Shown in pieces: positions 42,511 through 51,501 of a stretch of DNA of 64,000 nt (position 1 is its first letter; every line of letters starts with the position of its first letter). The notes beneath the pieces were generated by a model, which ran no database searches, was not told where the DNA came from, and saw only the letters and a list, made by a program, of their open reading frames with translations. The stretch covers positions 496,001-560,000 of the forward strand of contig NZ_CP014854.1 of assembly GCF_002214365.1 (NCBI RefSeq). Direction: 5' to 3'. The position numbers and the translations under genes were made by a program. The stretch is from Thermococcus celer Vu 13 = JCM 8558 (lineage in GTDB: Archaea > Methanobacteriota_B > Thermococci > Thermococcales > Thermococcaceae).

Positions 42511-43230
42511 TTAAAAAAATCTTAGCGAGACATCCCCGTAAAGAACCCGCCTCAACTCTCCGTTAACATCGAGCAACAGGGAGCCGTCGTCCAGAACGTC
42601 CAGAGCACGCCCCACGAGTTCATCGCTGTCCTCGATAACCCTTACCGTCCTCCCGAGGATGAAGGTCCTCTCGCGAACCTTAGCCATCATCAGCTCCGGT
42701 CTCCCCTTAAAAACGCGGTACCAGCCGTCCAGATGGAAAAGGAGCCTCTCACGGACCCGTTCCAGTGGCAGTGGCCTACCGATGAAGTTAACCATGGCCG
42801 TCGCGCTCCCCTCCAGCTCCTTCGGGATCGGGTTGTTCACGTTCAGGCCGATACCGAGAACCGCGTACTCGCCCGCCTTTCCCTCCGTCAGAAACCCGGC
42901 TATCTTCCTGCCCCCCACCCAGACGTCGTTCGGCCACTTTATTCCCGAGTCAATGCCGAAGTCGGCTAGGGTGTCCGTAACCGCCAAGGCCCCGACGAAG
43001 ACGATCCTCCCGTCAACCCGCGGGGGCTTCAGGATCACGCTCAGCCAGAGCCCGCCCTCGGGAGAGGCCCAGCTTCGCCCCTTCCGACCCCTCCCGGCGG
43101 TCTGCCTCTTAGCCACCACCACCGTGCCCTCCGGAACCCCCGGGGCGATTCGCCTGGCGTACTCGTTGGTCGAGTCCACCTCGTCGAGGGTGATGACTTT
43201 GAGGCCCACTATTCGATTCATCTTCTCCAT
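42511..43230 (-). CDS. birA: Biotin-protein ligase BirA
   Basis: Attaches biotin to the carrier domain of its target, very likely the pyruvate/oxaloacetate carboxylase-type protein encoded at 44274. Product of 239 aa. VDSTNEYARR, QTAGRGRKGRSWASPEGGLWLSVI (biotin/ATP loop), GIKWPNDVWVGGRKIAGFLTE (catalytic Lys) and GIGLNVNN. No N-terminal HTH, so it is not a repressor. ATG with GGTGATT. Confidence 0.92.
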   Translation of the reverse strand: MEKMNRIVGLKVITLDEVDSTNEYARRIAPGVPEGTVVVAKRQTAGRGRKGRSWASPEGGLWLSVILKPPRVDGRIVFVGALAVTDTLADFGIDSGIKWPNDVWVGGRKIAGFLTEGKAGEYAVLGIGLNVNNPIPKELEGSATAMVNFIGRPLPLERVRERLLFHLDGWYRVFKGRPELMMAKVRERTFILGRTVRVIEDSDELVGRALDVLDDGSLLLDVNGELRRVLYGDVSLRFF

Positions 43231-43278
43231 CCAATCACCGTTAAGAACTCGGGCCCCATCTTAAAGGCCTTTGCCCAA

Positions 43279-43289
43279 AAACCTTAAAT
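43279..43289 (+). promoter_or_regulatory. TATA box of aldolase gene
   Basis: AAACCTTAAATC about 35-40 nt before the aldolase ATG; the birA gene diverges upstream. Confidence 0.5.
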
Positions 43290-43321
43290 CCTCAATGGAT
43301 ATATCACTCCCGGTGGTTAAG

Positions 43322-44167
43322 ATGGACGCGTACCAGAACGTTGGTATAAAGCGCAGGCTTGGCAGGTTCTTCCGCAGGGACGGGAGGGCCCTCATATTCG
43401 CCATGGACCACGGCTTCGAGCACGGGCCGACCGACTTCGAGGAGCACTGGGAGCACGTTAACCCGAGGGTCATCATAAAGAAGGTCATGAGGGCGGGTGT
43501 GGACGGCGTCATGATGCTCCCCGGAATCGCCAGAATCGCAGGAAACGATGTAAGGCCCGACCGCGGGTTGATGATAAAGCTCACCAGCAAGACGAACCTC
43601 CGCCCGAAGGACGCCCAGCTCCTCCAGAGCCAGCTGGGCTTCGTTGAGGATGCTATAAAGCTCGGGGCGGACGCCATAGCGGCTACCGTCTACTGGGGCT
43701 CCCCGCAGGAGGACGTCATGATGCGCCAGTTCGCCGAGATAGCGAGCTACGCCCACGACCTCGGCTTCCCCGTCGTCCAGTTCGCCTACCCGCGCGGCCC
43801 CTACATCGACGAGAAGTACGGAAGCAAGGAGGACTACCGCGTCGTCATGTACGGGGCGAGGGCGGCCGCCGAGAGCGGAGCGGACATGATAAAGACCTAC
43901 TGGACGGGCTCGAGCGAGACCTTCGCGAAGGTCGTCGACGCCGCGGCCGGCGTTCCGGTTCTCCTCAGCGGCGGCGCCAAGGCCGAGAACCCCGTCGACT
44001 TCCTGAAGGTCGTCTACGGCGTTGTCGAGGCGGGCGGAGCCGGGGCCGTCGTCGGCAGGAACATCTTCCAGCGCGAGAACCCAGAACCGCTTATAAAGAC
44101 CCTCATAAGGGTCATCCACCGCAACGAGGAACCTGAAGAGGCCGCGAAAGCTGAGGGGCTCATCTGA
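43322..44167 (+). CDS. Fructose-1,6-bisphosphate aldolase, archaeal class I
   Basis: Reversible aldol cleavage of fructose-1,6-bisphosphate in the modified glycolysis/gluconeogenesis of Thermococcales. Product of 281 aa, the length of the Pyrococcus enzyme. [17 protein letters not shown] near residue 24, [12 protein letters not shown], Schiff-base Lys in [12 protein letters not shown] (~residue 191), LLSGGAK and [16 protein letters not shown] (phosphate binding). ATG 43322 with GGTGGTTAAG; the longer frame to 43271 is not supported. Confidence 0.93.
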   Translation: MDAYQNVGIKRRLGRFFRRDGRALIFAMDHGFEHGPTDFEEHWEHVNPRVIIKKVMRAGVDGVMMLPGIARIAGNDVRPDRGLMIKLTSKTNLRPKDAQLLQSQLGFVEDAIKLGADAIAATVYWGSPQEDVMMRQFAEIASYAHDLGFPVVQFAYPRGPYIDEKYGSKEDYRVVMYGARAAAESGADMIKTYWTGSSETFAKVVDAAAGVPVLLSGGAKAENPVDFLKVVYGVVEAGGAGAVVGRNIFQRENPEPLIKTLIRVIHRNEEPEEAAKAEGLI

Positions 44168-44192
44168 ACCTTTTTTGACCCCTTTTTCTCGA
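44168..44192 (+). terminator. T-rich terminator after aldolase gene
   Basis: CCTTTTTTGACCCCTTTTTCTC directly after the stop, followed by a new promoter region. Confidence 0.45.
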
Positions 44193-44273
44193 TCGAGGTT
44201 TTTACCCATAACTGGGTCATTAGGCTTTTATATCGGCGCGCTTACCATCCGTTATACATGAGGAGGGATGGCA

Positions 44274-46094
44274 ATGACAAGGGTTGAGATCATCGACACG
44301 ACCTTTAGAGACGCTCACCAGTCGCTGATAGCAACGCGCCTGCAGACCGAGGACATGCTGCCGATAGCCGAGAAGATGGACAGGATTGGCTTCTACTCGA
44401 TGGAGGTCTGGGGAGGGGCGACCTTCGACGTCTGCATCCGCTACCTCAACGAGGACCCGTGGGAGAGGCTGAGACTCCTCAGGGAGCACATCAGGAAGAC
44501 GAAACTGCAGATGCTCCTCAGGGGGCAGAACGTCGTAGGCTACCGCCACTATCCCGACGACGTCGTTGAAAAGTTCGTCGAGCTGGCGCACAGGAACGGC
44601 ATAGACATCTTCCGCGTCTTCGACGCCCTGAACGACGTCAGGAACATGGAGGTTGCGATAAGGAAGGCCAAGGAGGTTGGAGCCGAGGTTCAGGGTGCGA
44701 TAGCCTACACGACGGGGAAGGTGTTCACCACCGAGTACTACCTGAAGAAGGTGGAGGAACTCCTCGCGCTCGACGTCGATGTAATAACGATAAAGGACAT
44801 GGCGGGCCTGCTCACCCCGTGGAAGGCCTACGAGCTGGTGAGCGAGATAAAGGAGAACTACGGCGTTCCAGTCGATGTTCACACGCACTCGACGACTGGA
44901 ATGGCGGTGGCGACCTACCTCAAGGCTGTCGAGGCCGGGGCGGACTACATAAACACCGCGATAAGCCCGCTGGCCTTCGGAACCGCCCAGCCGGGCATAC
45001 AGACGATATGGCACGCCCTTCCCGAGGCGATCGGGACTCACCTGGACAGGGAGCTGATCCACGAGGTCTCGCGCTACCTGAAGAGGCTCTTAGACGAGAA
45101 GTACTCAGGGATGTTATCGAAGGAAGCGCTGATGGTGAACCCCTACGTCCTCAGGTATCAGGTTCCCGGGGGCATGTACTCCAACCTCATAGCCCAGCTC
45201 AAGGAGATGAGGGCACTGGATAAACTCGATGAGGTCCTTAACGAGATTCCAAGGGTCAGGGAGGACCTCGGCTGGCCACCGCTCGTCACCCCGACGAGCC
45301 AGATAGTCGGAACTCAGGCGGTGCTAAACGTCCTCTTCGGGAGGTACGAGAGAATAACGGAGGAGGTCAAGAACTACATCAGGGGACTCTACGGGAGGCC
45401 GCCGGCGGGGATAAACCCCGAGCTTAAGAGGAGGGTCCTCGGGGAAGAGGAACCGATAGGCGTGAGGCCGGGCGAGCTCCTTGAGCCACGGCTGGAGAAA
45501 TGCAGAAGGGAGCTCGAGGAACTCGGCTACCTTGAGAAGGAGGAGGACGTCCTGACCTACTGCCTCTTCCCGCAGGTGGCGAAGGAGTTCTTTGAGGCCA
45601 GGAAGAGAGGGAGAAAGGGCCCGAGGGTGCCGTCGGGCGTTCAGAGGTTCAAGCTCCACATCAACGGTGTCGAGTTCGAGGTCGGCGTCGAGGGCGTTGA
45701 CCTGAGCGCGCTGAAGTATCTACCCCAGATTTCGAGCGGGGCCACCGTCCCGGCGCAGGTTCAAGCCTCCCCATCTGCCCCGGCTCCCACGCAGACTCAG
45801 GTGGCGGCTCCTGGTCCGGCTTCCACAACCCCGATTACCCCGACCACGGTTCCAGCAACTCCTTCGGCGGCTCCGGGTGGTGAGGGTGTTGTTACGGCTC
45901 CGATGCCGGGGAAGATCCTCAGGATCCTTGTTAACGAGGGGGAGAAGGTTAAAACCGGGCAGGGGTTGCTCGTTTTAGAAGCAATGAAGATGGAGAACGA
46001 GATTCCATCCCCAAAAGACGGCGTAATCAAAAAAATCCTCGTAAAAGAAGGCGACACCGTGGACACAGGACAGGCACTCGTGGAGCTTGCATAA
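44274..46094 (+). CDS. Biotinylated oxaloacetate decarboxylase / pyruvate carboxylase B-type subunit
   Basis: Carboxyltransferase with fused biotin carrier, 606 aa. HMGL-like domain: IIDTTFRDAHQSLIATRL (metal Asp), FYSMEVWGGATFDVC, LRGQNVVGYRHYPDD, VITIKDMAGLLTP, VDVHTHSTTGMA. A Pro/Ala/Thr-rich linker (~residues 505-540) leads to the biotinyl domain with EAMKMENEIPSP (biotin Lys, ~573). Could be the alpha subunit of Na+-pumping decarboxylase or subunit B of pyruvate carboxylase; no companion is adjacent. Start ATG 44274 (GGAGGG nine nt upstream). BirA is encoded nearby. Confidence 0.88.
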   Translation: MTRVEIIDTTFRDAHQSLIATRLQTEDMLPIAEKMDRIGFYSMEVWGGATFDVCIRYLNEDPWERLRLLREHIRKTKLQMLLRGQNVVGYRHYPDDVVEKFVELAHRNGIDIFRVFDALNDVRNMEVAIRKAKEVGAEVQGAIAYTTGKVFTTEYYLKKVEELLALDVDVITIKDMAGLLTPWKAYELVSEIKENYGVPVDVHTHSTTGMAVATYLKAVEAGADYINTAISPLAFGTAQPGIQTIWHALPEAIGTHLDRELIHEVSRYLKRLLDEKYSGMLSKEALMVNPYVLRYQVPGGMYSNLIAQLKEMRALDKLDEVLNEIPRVREDLGWPPLVTPTSQIVGTQAVLNVLFGRYERITEEVKNYIRGLYGRPPAGINPELKRRVLGEEEPIGVRPGELLEPRLEKCRRELEELGYLEKEEDVLTYCLFPQVAKEFFEARKRGRKGPRVPSGVQRFKLHINGVEFEVGVEGVDLSALKYLPQISSGATVPAQVQASPSAPAPTQTQVAAPGPASTTPITPTTVPATPSAAPGGEGVVTAPMPGKILRILVNEGEKVKTGQGLLVLEAMKMENEIPSPKDGVIKKILVKEGDTVDTGQALVELA

Positions 46095-46186
46095 CGCCCT
46101 TTTCTCACCATTTTATTCCAACATGAAATGGAACTCATATTTTTCGGGTCTATAAGAGAAGTTCGAAACCATCAGTTTAAAATCGA

Positions 46187-46224
46187 AAATGCTTCAGCTT
46201 TCTGCCGAAAAGCATTTATATTTA
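46187..46224 (+). promoter_or_regulatory. cstA promoter with inverted repeat
   Basis: AAATGCTT (46187-46194) and AAGCATTT (46210-46217) are perfect 8-bp inverted arms; the second arm runs into the TATA element ATTTATATTTATATCC. A bound regulator would block TBP access. Confidence 0.5.
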
Positions 46225-46267
46225 TATCCTGTACATTGAAGTGCAGAACTTAAATGGAGGTGCAACA

Positions 46268-47998
46268 ATGAACTCTGCTGTAGCCGTATTGATAGCGGCG
46301 GCCATATACCTTGGAATGTATTTCACATATGGAAAGGCTCTGCAGAACAAGGTCGTTAGAGCCGACCCCAACAGGCCCACACCGGCCCACAAGCTCTTTG
46401 ATGGAGTTGACTACGTCCCAGCGCACCCGCTCGTCCTCTACGGCCACCACTTCGCGTCGATAGCTGGAGCAGGCCCGATAGTGGGCCCGGCCGTGGCAAT
46501 GGCGTGGGGCTGGCTTCCGGGTCTCATCTGGGTCTGGTTCGGAAACGTCTTCATCGGTGCGGTGCACGACTACCTGGCCCTCATGTCATCGGTTCGCTAC
46601 GATGGCAAGTCCGTCCAGTGGATCGCAGGAAAGCTGATGAGCAGGAGGACGGGAATAGCCTTCGAGCTCTACATATGGTTCGCCCTGTTACTGGTTGTGG
46701 CGGCCTTCACGGCGGTCATCGCTGGAATCTTCAAGGGAACTCCAGAAGCGGCAACGGCTTCGATACTGTTCCTGATCTCGGCGGTTATCGTCGGCTGGCT
46801 GATGTACAAGACGAGCCTCCACTTTGCCGGCGCAACGCTCGTCGGACTGATACTCCTCGCCATATCTGTATGGCTTGGCTTCAAGTACCCGATACAAGCT
46901 TCCTACCATACGTGGGCACTGTTCCTCCTGGTGTACATCATCATCGCGGCATCGCTCCCGGTGTGGGTTCTGCTCCAGCCAAGGGATTACCTCAACGCCT
47001 ATATCCTCTGGTTGGGACTCATCCTGGGTGCGGTTGCGTTCACCCTCCTCGGTTCCAAGGGAACCTTCACCGCCCCCGCATACACCACCTGGTCAGCGAA
47101 CGTCGTCGGTGGAAAGCCCTCACCCTTCTGGCCAACGATACCACTCGTCATAGCCTGCGGTTCCCTCAGCGGTTTCCACTCCATCGTGGGTTCCGGAACC
47201 TCATCAAAACAGCTTGACAACGAGATCCACGGCCTCATGGTCGGCTACGGTGGAATGTTCACCGAGGGCTTCCTCTCAACCATAGTCATAGCCTCGATAG
47301 CCATCTACGGATTCAAGGTCTTCGCGGACGCCGGAGTTGACATCACCGCCTCCAACTGGGGAGCGATCTACGCCCCCAAAGTCGCGAGCGTGGTTGGTAA
47401 AGTTGGCATCTTCTCCAAGAGCTACGCCTACGGCCTGCAGGACGCCCTCGGAGTGCCCTTCAAGACGGGTGCGGTGTTCGCGAGCCTCTGGGTTTCAGCG
47501 TTTGCCCTGACCAGTCTCGACACCGCCACCAGGCTCGGAAGGTTCGCCTGGCAGGAGCTCCTCGGCATGGTAACCGACACCAGCAAGGGGACTGGAAAAG
47601 CGCTCGCTAACAAATGGCTCGCCTCTACGGTGATAGCGATCCTCGGTGTCTGGCTCGCCTGGGGCAACAACTGGCTCATCCTCTGGCCGGCGTTCAGCGG
47701 TATGAACCAGATGCTGGCCAGCATAGCCATGATGACCGGTGCGCTCTGGGTCACGAAAGTGCAGAGGGCAGGCAAGTGGAGCTACGCCGTCCTGATTCCG
47801 GCGCTGTTCCTCTGGATAACGGTGACGCTCGCCCTGCTCTGGTTCCTTGTGGTGGTTGTTCCGGGAATCGGAGATGTCGGAACCAAGTACGCCGTCGGCA
47901 TCATAACCCTGACGGGTCTGCTGCTGAACTTCCTGCTGGCCTTCGACTTCTATGCGGCCTGGAAGAAGCCAGCGGAAGAGTACGCGGCGGCTTCATGA
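46268..47998 (+). CDS. cstA: CstA-family carbon starvation / pyruvate or peptide transporter
   Basis: Polytopic inner-membrane transporter, 576 aa, about 16 hydrophobic helices. DYVPAHPLVLYGHHFASIAGAGPIVGPA (residues ~48-75) is the CstA signature; GSGTSSKQLDNE, LTSLDTATRLGRFAWQE and GMNQMLASIA follow. Bacterial members take up peptides or pyruvate. RBS GGAGGTGC. The gap to the next gene is only 38 nt and holds a T-rich tract, so read-through may vary expression of the downstream operon. Confidence 0.88.
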   Translation: MNSAVAVLIAAAIYLGMYFTYGKALQNKVVRADPNRPTPAHKLFDGVDYVPAHPLVLYGHHFASIAGAGPIVGPAVAMAWGWLPGLIWVWFGNVFIGAVHDYLALMSSVRYDGKSVQWIAGKLMSRRTGIAFELYIWFALLLVVAAFTAVIAGIFKGTPEAATASILFLISAVIVGWLMYKTSLHFAGATLVGLILLAISVWLGFKYPIQASYHTWALFLLVYIIIAASLPVWVLLQPRDYLNAYILWLGLILGAVAFTLLGSKGTFTAPAYTTWSANVVGGKPSPFWPTIPLVIACGSLSGFHSIVGSGTSSKQLDNEIHGLMVGYGGMFTEGFLSTIVIASIAIYGFKVFADAGVDITASNWGAIYAPKVASVVGKVGIFSKSYAYGLQDALGVPFKTGAVFASLWVSAFALTSLDTATRLGRFAWQELLGMVTDTSKGTGKALANKWLASTVIAILGVWLAWGNNWLILWPAFSGMNQMLASIAMMTGALWVTKVQRAGKWSYAVLIPALFLWITVTLALLWFLVVVVPGIGDVGTKYAVGIITLTGLLLNFLLAFDFYAAWKKPAEEYAAAS

Positions 47999-48036
47999 CC
48001 TCTTTCCCTTTTTTACAACCTTTTGAGGGGAGAGGA

Positions 48037-48324
48037 ATGAAAAAACTGCTCCGGGATGTATTCTCCTCGTTATCACTGCCATTTAGAGTACTGCTGGAAT
48101 TCCACAAGGGTTTTGAGCTCCACTACCTTCAGGGGATCAAATGGGAGGAGGAAGAGCTCGAGAACGTGTTCGCGCTCATCCTGTTCGGGGACTACATAGG
48201 GCTTCCCCATCCCCCAACCGAGCTGAGCTTCAGACTGCTTCCCCACGTTATAAGGGAGCTCTACGTGATGGAGGAGAAGAGCACCAAGGAGGTCTCGATA
48301 AAAACCGGCTGGATAGGCGTATGA
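48037..48324 (+). CDS. Small uncharacterised protein, first of two tandem paralogues
   Basis: Product of 95 aa. The core EEEELENVFALILFGDYIGLPHPPTELSFRLLPHVIRELYVMEEKS matches the next gene's product in the same order. Predicted helical, one conserved amphipathic stretch; no signal peptide. RBS GGGGAGAGG. It lies between cstA and the ATPase gene, in a five-gene operon. Function unknown. Confidence 0.75.
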   Translation: MKKLLRDVFSSLSLPFRVLLEFHKGFELHYLQGIKWEEEELENVFALILFGDYIGLPHPPTELSFRLLPHVIRELYVMEEKSTKEVSIKTGWIGV

Positions 48325-48337
48325 GGAGGAATAAGGA

Positions 48338-48619
48338 ATGGTGAAAAAGATACTGGATGATGTCCGGGCCTTCCTGAAGGGGTTCGGAAGCTCGTTTAAG
48401 GATCAGTCAACCGAATACATCGAGTTTGAGGAGAGAGAACTCGAGAACGTGTTCGCACTCCTACTAATGGGTTCCTTCGTTGGCATACCTTCACCCCCCA
48501 CGACCCTCGTGGTCAGGCTCATGCCCCACATGATAAGGGAGATGCACGTGATGCAGCAGAGGGCGATCGATCTGGACGACGTCTTCGGGGAAGTGGCGGG
48601 AATGTTCGATATAGACTGA
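48338..48619 (+). CDS. Small uncharacterised protein, second tandem paralogue
   Basis: Product of 93 aa. EERELENVFALLLMGSFVGIPSPPTTLVVRLMPHMIREMHVMQQRA is about half identical to the paralogue at 48037. Both have an F-A-L-x-L-M/F-G-x-hydrophobic-G-x-P-x-PP-T core, which might be a client-like hydrophobic helix for the downstream ATPase (inference). RBS GAGGAATAAGGA. Nine nt before the ATPase gene. Confidence 0.75.
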   Translation: MVKKILDDVRAFLKGFGSSFKDQSTEYIEFEERELENVFALLLMGSFVGIPSPPTTLVVRLMPHMIREMHVMQQRAIDLDDVFGEVAGMFDID

Positions 48620-48628
48620 GGTGATGGC

Positions 48629-49621
48629 ATGAGGGAGTTCCTGATTCCGAAGGAAGGTTTCAGAACGATCTTCGTGATAGGCAAAGGGGGAGTCGGTAAG
48701 ACGACCACCAGCGCCTCCCTGGCGATGGCGCTCGCTAAAGCTAAGTACAGGACGCTCATAGTGTCCCTCGATCCAGCCCATAACCTCGGCGACGTCTTCA
48801 TGGTGAAGCTCTCCGACAAACCGAAGAAACTGGCGGAGAACCTCTACGCGAGCGAGCTCGACATGGATAAACTCATAAAGGGCTACCTCAAGCACCTGGA
48901 GAACAACCTCAAGAACATGTACCGCTACCTCACGGTGATAAACCTCGAGAAGTACTTCGAGGTCCTCAGCTTTTCCCCGGGAATAGAGGAGTACGCGACG
49001 CTTGAGGCCATAAGGAACATCCTCCTCGAGGGAGACGAATGGGACGTGATAGTCTTCGACACACCCCCCACCGGCCTGACCCTCCGCGTTCTGGCCCTAC
49101 CGAGGATATCTCTGATATGGGCCGATAAGCTCATGGAGATAAGGCGGAAGATACTCGAACGGAGGAGGATGATCGCCAAGATTCAGGGGGAGCAGAGGTT
49201 CCAGGTCGACGGCCATGAGTTCGTTCTGCCGAAGGACGAGGAAGAGGATCCGGTCATGAAGGAGCTCCGCGAGTACCGGGAAGAGGTGAAGTTCGTGGAG
49301 GACGTGATAACGAACCCCAACAAAACCAGCGTCGTTGCCGTCATGAACCCGGAGATGCTCCCCCTCTACGAGACGGAGAGGGCCCACGAGAGCCTCAGGA
49401 AGTTCGGTGTCTCCCTCAACATGGTGGTGGTAAACAAGGTGATAACCGTCGAGAAGGACATCCCGGAGATAAGGGTCAAGCTCGAGGCTCAGAGGAAGGT
49501 TCTCGAGGAAATCGAGAAGAAATTCCGTGGAATCGAGATAATCAGGGTCCCCATGTTCCCCGAGGAACCCAGGGGATTGGACTGGCTTGAAAAGCTTGGG
49601 GGCATGATAGTTGAGGGCTGA
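48629..49621 (+). CDS. Get3/ArsA-like P-loop ATPase without cysteines
   Basis: Product of 330 aa. Deviant Walker A FVIGKGGVGKTTTSASLAMALA (residues ~16-37), switch I-like SLDPAHNLGDVF, and DTPPTGLTLRVLALP (switch II/Walker B). Single ATPase domain. It contains no Cys, so neither the arsenite-binding site of ArsA nor the CxxC dimer zinc site of Get3 is possible. The helical region ~175-215 is charged and could bind a partner. It overlaps the MIP18-family gene. Role unknown: candidate targeting or loading ATPase for membrane or metal-cluster proteins. Confidence 0.82.
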   Translation: MREFLIPKEGFRTIFVIGKGGVGKTTTSASLAMALAKAKYRTLIVSLDPAHNLGDVFMVKLSDKPKKLAENLYASELDMDKLIKGYLKHLENNLKNMYRYLTVINLEKYFEVLSFSPGIEEYATLEAIRNILLEGDEWDVIVFDTPPTGLTLRVLALPRISLIWADKLMEIRRKILERRRMIAKIQGEQRFQVDGHEFVLPKDEEEDPVMKELREYREEVKFVEDVITNPNKTSVVAVMNPEMLPLYETERAHESLRKFGVSLNMVVVNKVITVEKDIPEIRVKLEAQRKVLEEIEKKFRGIEIIRVPMFPEEPRGLDWLEKLGGMIVEG

Positions 49622-49913
49622 GGAAATCCTCGAGCTCCTGAGGAAGGTGGAGAACCCCTTCACGAACATGGACATAGTCAGCGAGGGGCTGGTTAGCAAG
49701 GTCGTCGTTGAGGAGGACAGGGTTACCATCTACGTTGCCTTCGCACGCAACACACCGGTGCATCCCTTCGCCATGGCCGTCAACTGGCCCCTGCAGGCGA
49801 GGATCGTGAGGGACATGGTAAAGGTTTTAGAGGACAAACTCGGATACTTCGAGATAGTCGATGACACCTCTCTGCAACGATACTACCCGCTGGATGATGA
49901 AGAGGAGGTATAA
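49611..49913 (+). CDS. MIP18/DUF59-family protein
   Basis: Product of 100 aa from TTG 49611. KVENPFTNMDIVSEGLVSKVVVEEDRVTIYV is the DUF59 signature, and FARNTPVHPFAMAVNWPLQARIV follows, where a cluster-binding Cys is usual; here no Cys occurs. Start overlaps the ATPase stop by 11 nt, implying translational coupling. Pairing of a DUF59 protein with a P-loop ATPase is typical of Fe-S carriers (Mrp/Nbp35 with MIP18). Confidence 0.78.
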   Translation: MRAEEILELLRKVENPFTNMDIVSEGLVSKVVVEEDRVTIYVAFARNTPVHPFAMAVNWPLQARIVRDMVKVLEDKLGYFEIVDDTSLQRYYPLDDEEEV

Positions 49914-49915
49914 CC

Positions 49916-50572
49916 ATGGAACTTTCGTCCGCATGGATACTGGCCATAATGGTCCTCGCGGCCATAGCCTCGCTCCAGTTTTACAAAGGAAGGAAGCTGA
50001 ACCTTCAGCTTATGTACCATTACCTCCAGACCATCGAGGAGGTCGTCAAGCCGGAGGACAAGGAGTACGTGTGGCTCGGCGGTTACATAGGATTTCGGGC
50101 TAACTACAAGGTCAACCGGGACAACGTAAGGAAATTCGAGTACACCCTGACGTTGCTCCCGAGGCACAGCATCCTATACTTCCCGATAGCGCTTGTAACG
50201 AGCAGGCACGACAAGCTCTACATCGTGGTGAGACCCTTCGCCGGGATAAAGCGCGAGGCCCACCTGATCCAGAAGGGTTACTATCGCCTGAAACCGGAAA
50301 TAGAGAACGAGCCCCTCCTCCAGAGGGAGGTGGTCGAGATAGCCGGAAAGAAGTACGAGGCGCTCTACGAGAAAAGGAGGGACATCGACAACCTCAAGGC
50401 CCTCATCGAGAGTCTCTCAAAACCCCACAACGTCAAGCACGTCGCGTTAACCCCGAAGACGAACGTGTTCTACGTGCTCATGAAGCCAGAGCCGGACACG
50501 ATAAAGGAAGACGTGGAGAGAATCGTCCGCTTCACCAACGAGAAGATAAGGGAGAGCCCGTTCTCCTCATGA
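49916..50572 (+). CDS. N-terminally membrane-anchored uncharacterised protein
   Basis: Product of 218 aa. One N-terminal helix (SAWILAIMVLAAIASLQFY) followed by KGRKLNLQLM and a large cytoplasmic-type domain with strands such as FRANYKVNRDNVRKFEYTLTLLPRH and HDKLYIVVRPFAGIKREAHL. No catalytic motif seen. It starts 2 nt after the MIP18 gene. Closes the cstA-ATPase operon. May tether the ATPase/MIP18 pair to the membrane. Confidence 0.72.
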   Translation: MELSSAWILAIMVLAAIASLQFYKGRKLNLQLMYHYLQTIEEVVKPEDKEYVWLGGYIGFRANYKVNRDNVRKFEYTLTLLPRHSILYFPIALVTSRHDKLYIVVRPFAGIKREAHLIQKGYYRLKPEIENEPLLQREVVEIAGKKYEALYEKRRDIDNLKALIESLSKPHNVKHVALTPKTNVFYVLMKPEPDTIKEDVERIVRFTNEKIRESPFSS

Positions 50573-50715
50573 TCACCCTTTTTGAGGTTGCACCAGCGCA
50601 TACCTCACCTTTTGTTGGTATGTCCCGTTAATCAGGAGCCCAAGACAGAAACACGCGGACGGCTATGGGGCGATGGTTTTAAGATCATCAACGGAAAATA
50701 CGATACGGTGGTGGT

Positions 50716-51501
50716 ATGGAGGTTTATAAGGCCAAATTCGGGGAACCGAGGCTCGGCTGGGTGGTTCTCGTCCACGGCCTCGGTGAGCACAGCGGGAGGT
50801 ACGGGAGGCTAATCCGGGACCTAAACGACGCTGGCTTCGCCGTCTACGCCTTCGACTGGCCCGGCCACGGGAAGAGCCCGGGAAAGAGGGGCCACACGAG
50901 CATCGAAGAGGCAATGGAAATCATCGATGGAATAATCGAGGAGATCGGGGAAAAGCCCTTCCTCTTCGGTCACAGCCTTGGCGGCCTGACAGTCATCCGC
51001 TACGCCGAGACGAGACCCGCTAAGATAAGGGGGGTAATTGCCTCGTCGCCGGCACTCGCCAGGAGCCCCGAAACGCCGGGCCTCATGGTGGCCCTCGCGA
51101 AGTTCCTCGGAAGGATCGCCCCCGGCGTAACCCTCTCCAACGGCATCGACCCAAAACTTCTCTCAAGGAACCCGGAGGCCGTTAAAAGGTACGTGGAGGA
51201 TCCACTCGTCCACGACAGGATATCCGCGAAGCTCGGGAGGAGCATCTTCGTTAACATGGGGCTGGCGCACGAAGATGCCGGAAGAATAACAGCCCCCATC
51301 CTTCTCCTGGTCGGCACCGGCGACGTCGTAACACCTCCCGAGGGCTCGCGGAGGCTCTTCGAGGAGCTAAGGGTTGGGGATAAAACGATAAGGGAGTTCG
51401 AGGGAGCCTACCACGAGGTATTCGAGGACCCTGAATGGGCGGACGAGTTCCACAAGGCTATAGTCGACTGGCTTGTAAAAAGGGCGGAGGGGACTAAATG
51501 A
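50716..51501 (+). CDS. Alpha/beta-hydrolase, monoacylglycerol lipase-like
   Basis: Esterase or lysophospholipase of 261 aa. Oxyanion [11 protein letters not shown] near residue 18; nucleophile elbow [12 protein letters not shown] (Ser ~88); Asp in [13 protein letters not shown]; catalytic His in [12 protein letters not shown] (~236). Strongly like bacterial/archaeal monoglyceride lipases. RBS GGTGGTGGT. Overlaps the convergent purA end by 8 nt. Confidence 0.87.
   Translation: MEVYKAKFGEPRLGWVVLVHGLGEHSGRYGRLIRDLNDAGFAVYAFDWPGHGKSPGKRGHTSIEEAMEIIDGIIEEIGEKPFLFGHSLGGLTVIRYAETRPAKIRGVIASSPALARSPETPGLMVALAKFLGRIAPGVTLSNGIDPKLLSRNPEAVKRYVEDPLVHDRISAKLGRSIFVNMGLAHEDAGRITAPILLLVGTGDVVTPPEGSRRLFEELRVGDKTIREFEGAYHEVFEDPEWADEFHKAIVDWLVKRAEGTK

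Noticed and set aside
48037-48619. YbdD/YjiX-type CstA accessory proteins
   Set aside because: The small proteins downstream of cstA do not share the short, Cys-ended YbdD sequence and are longer.
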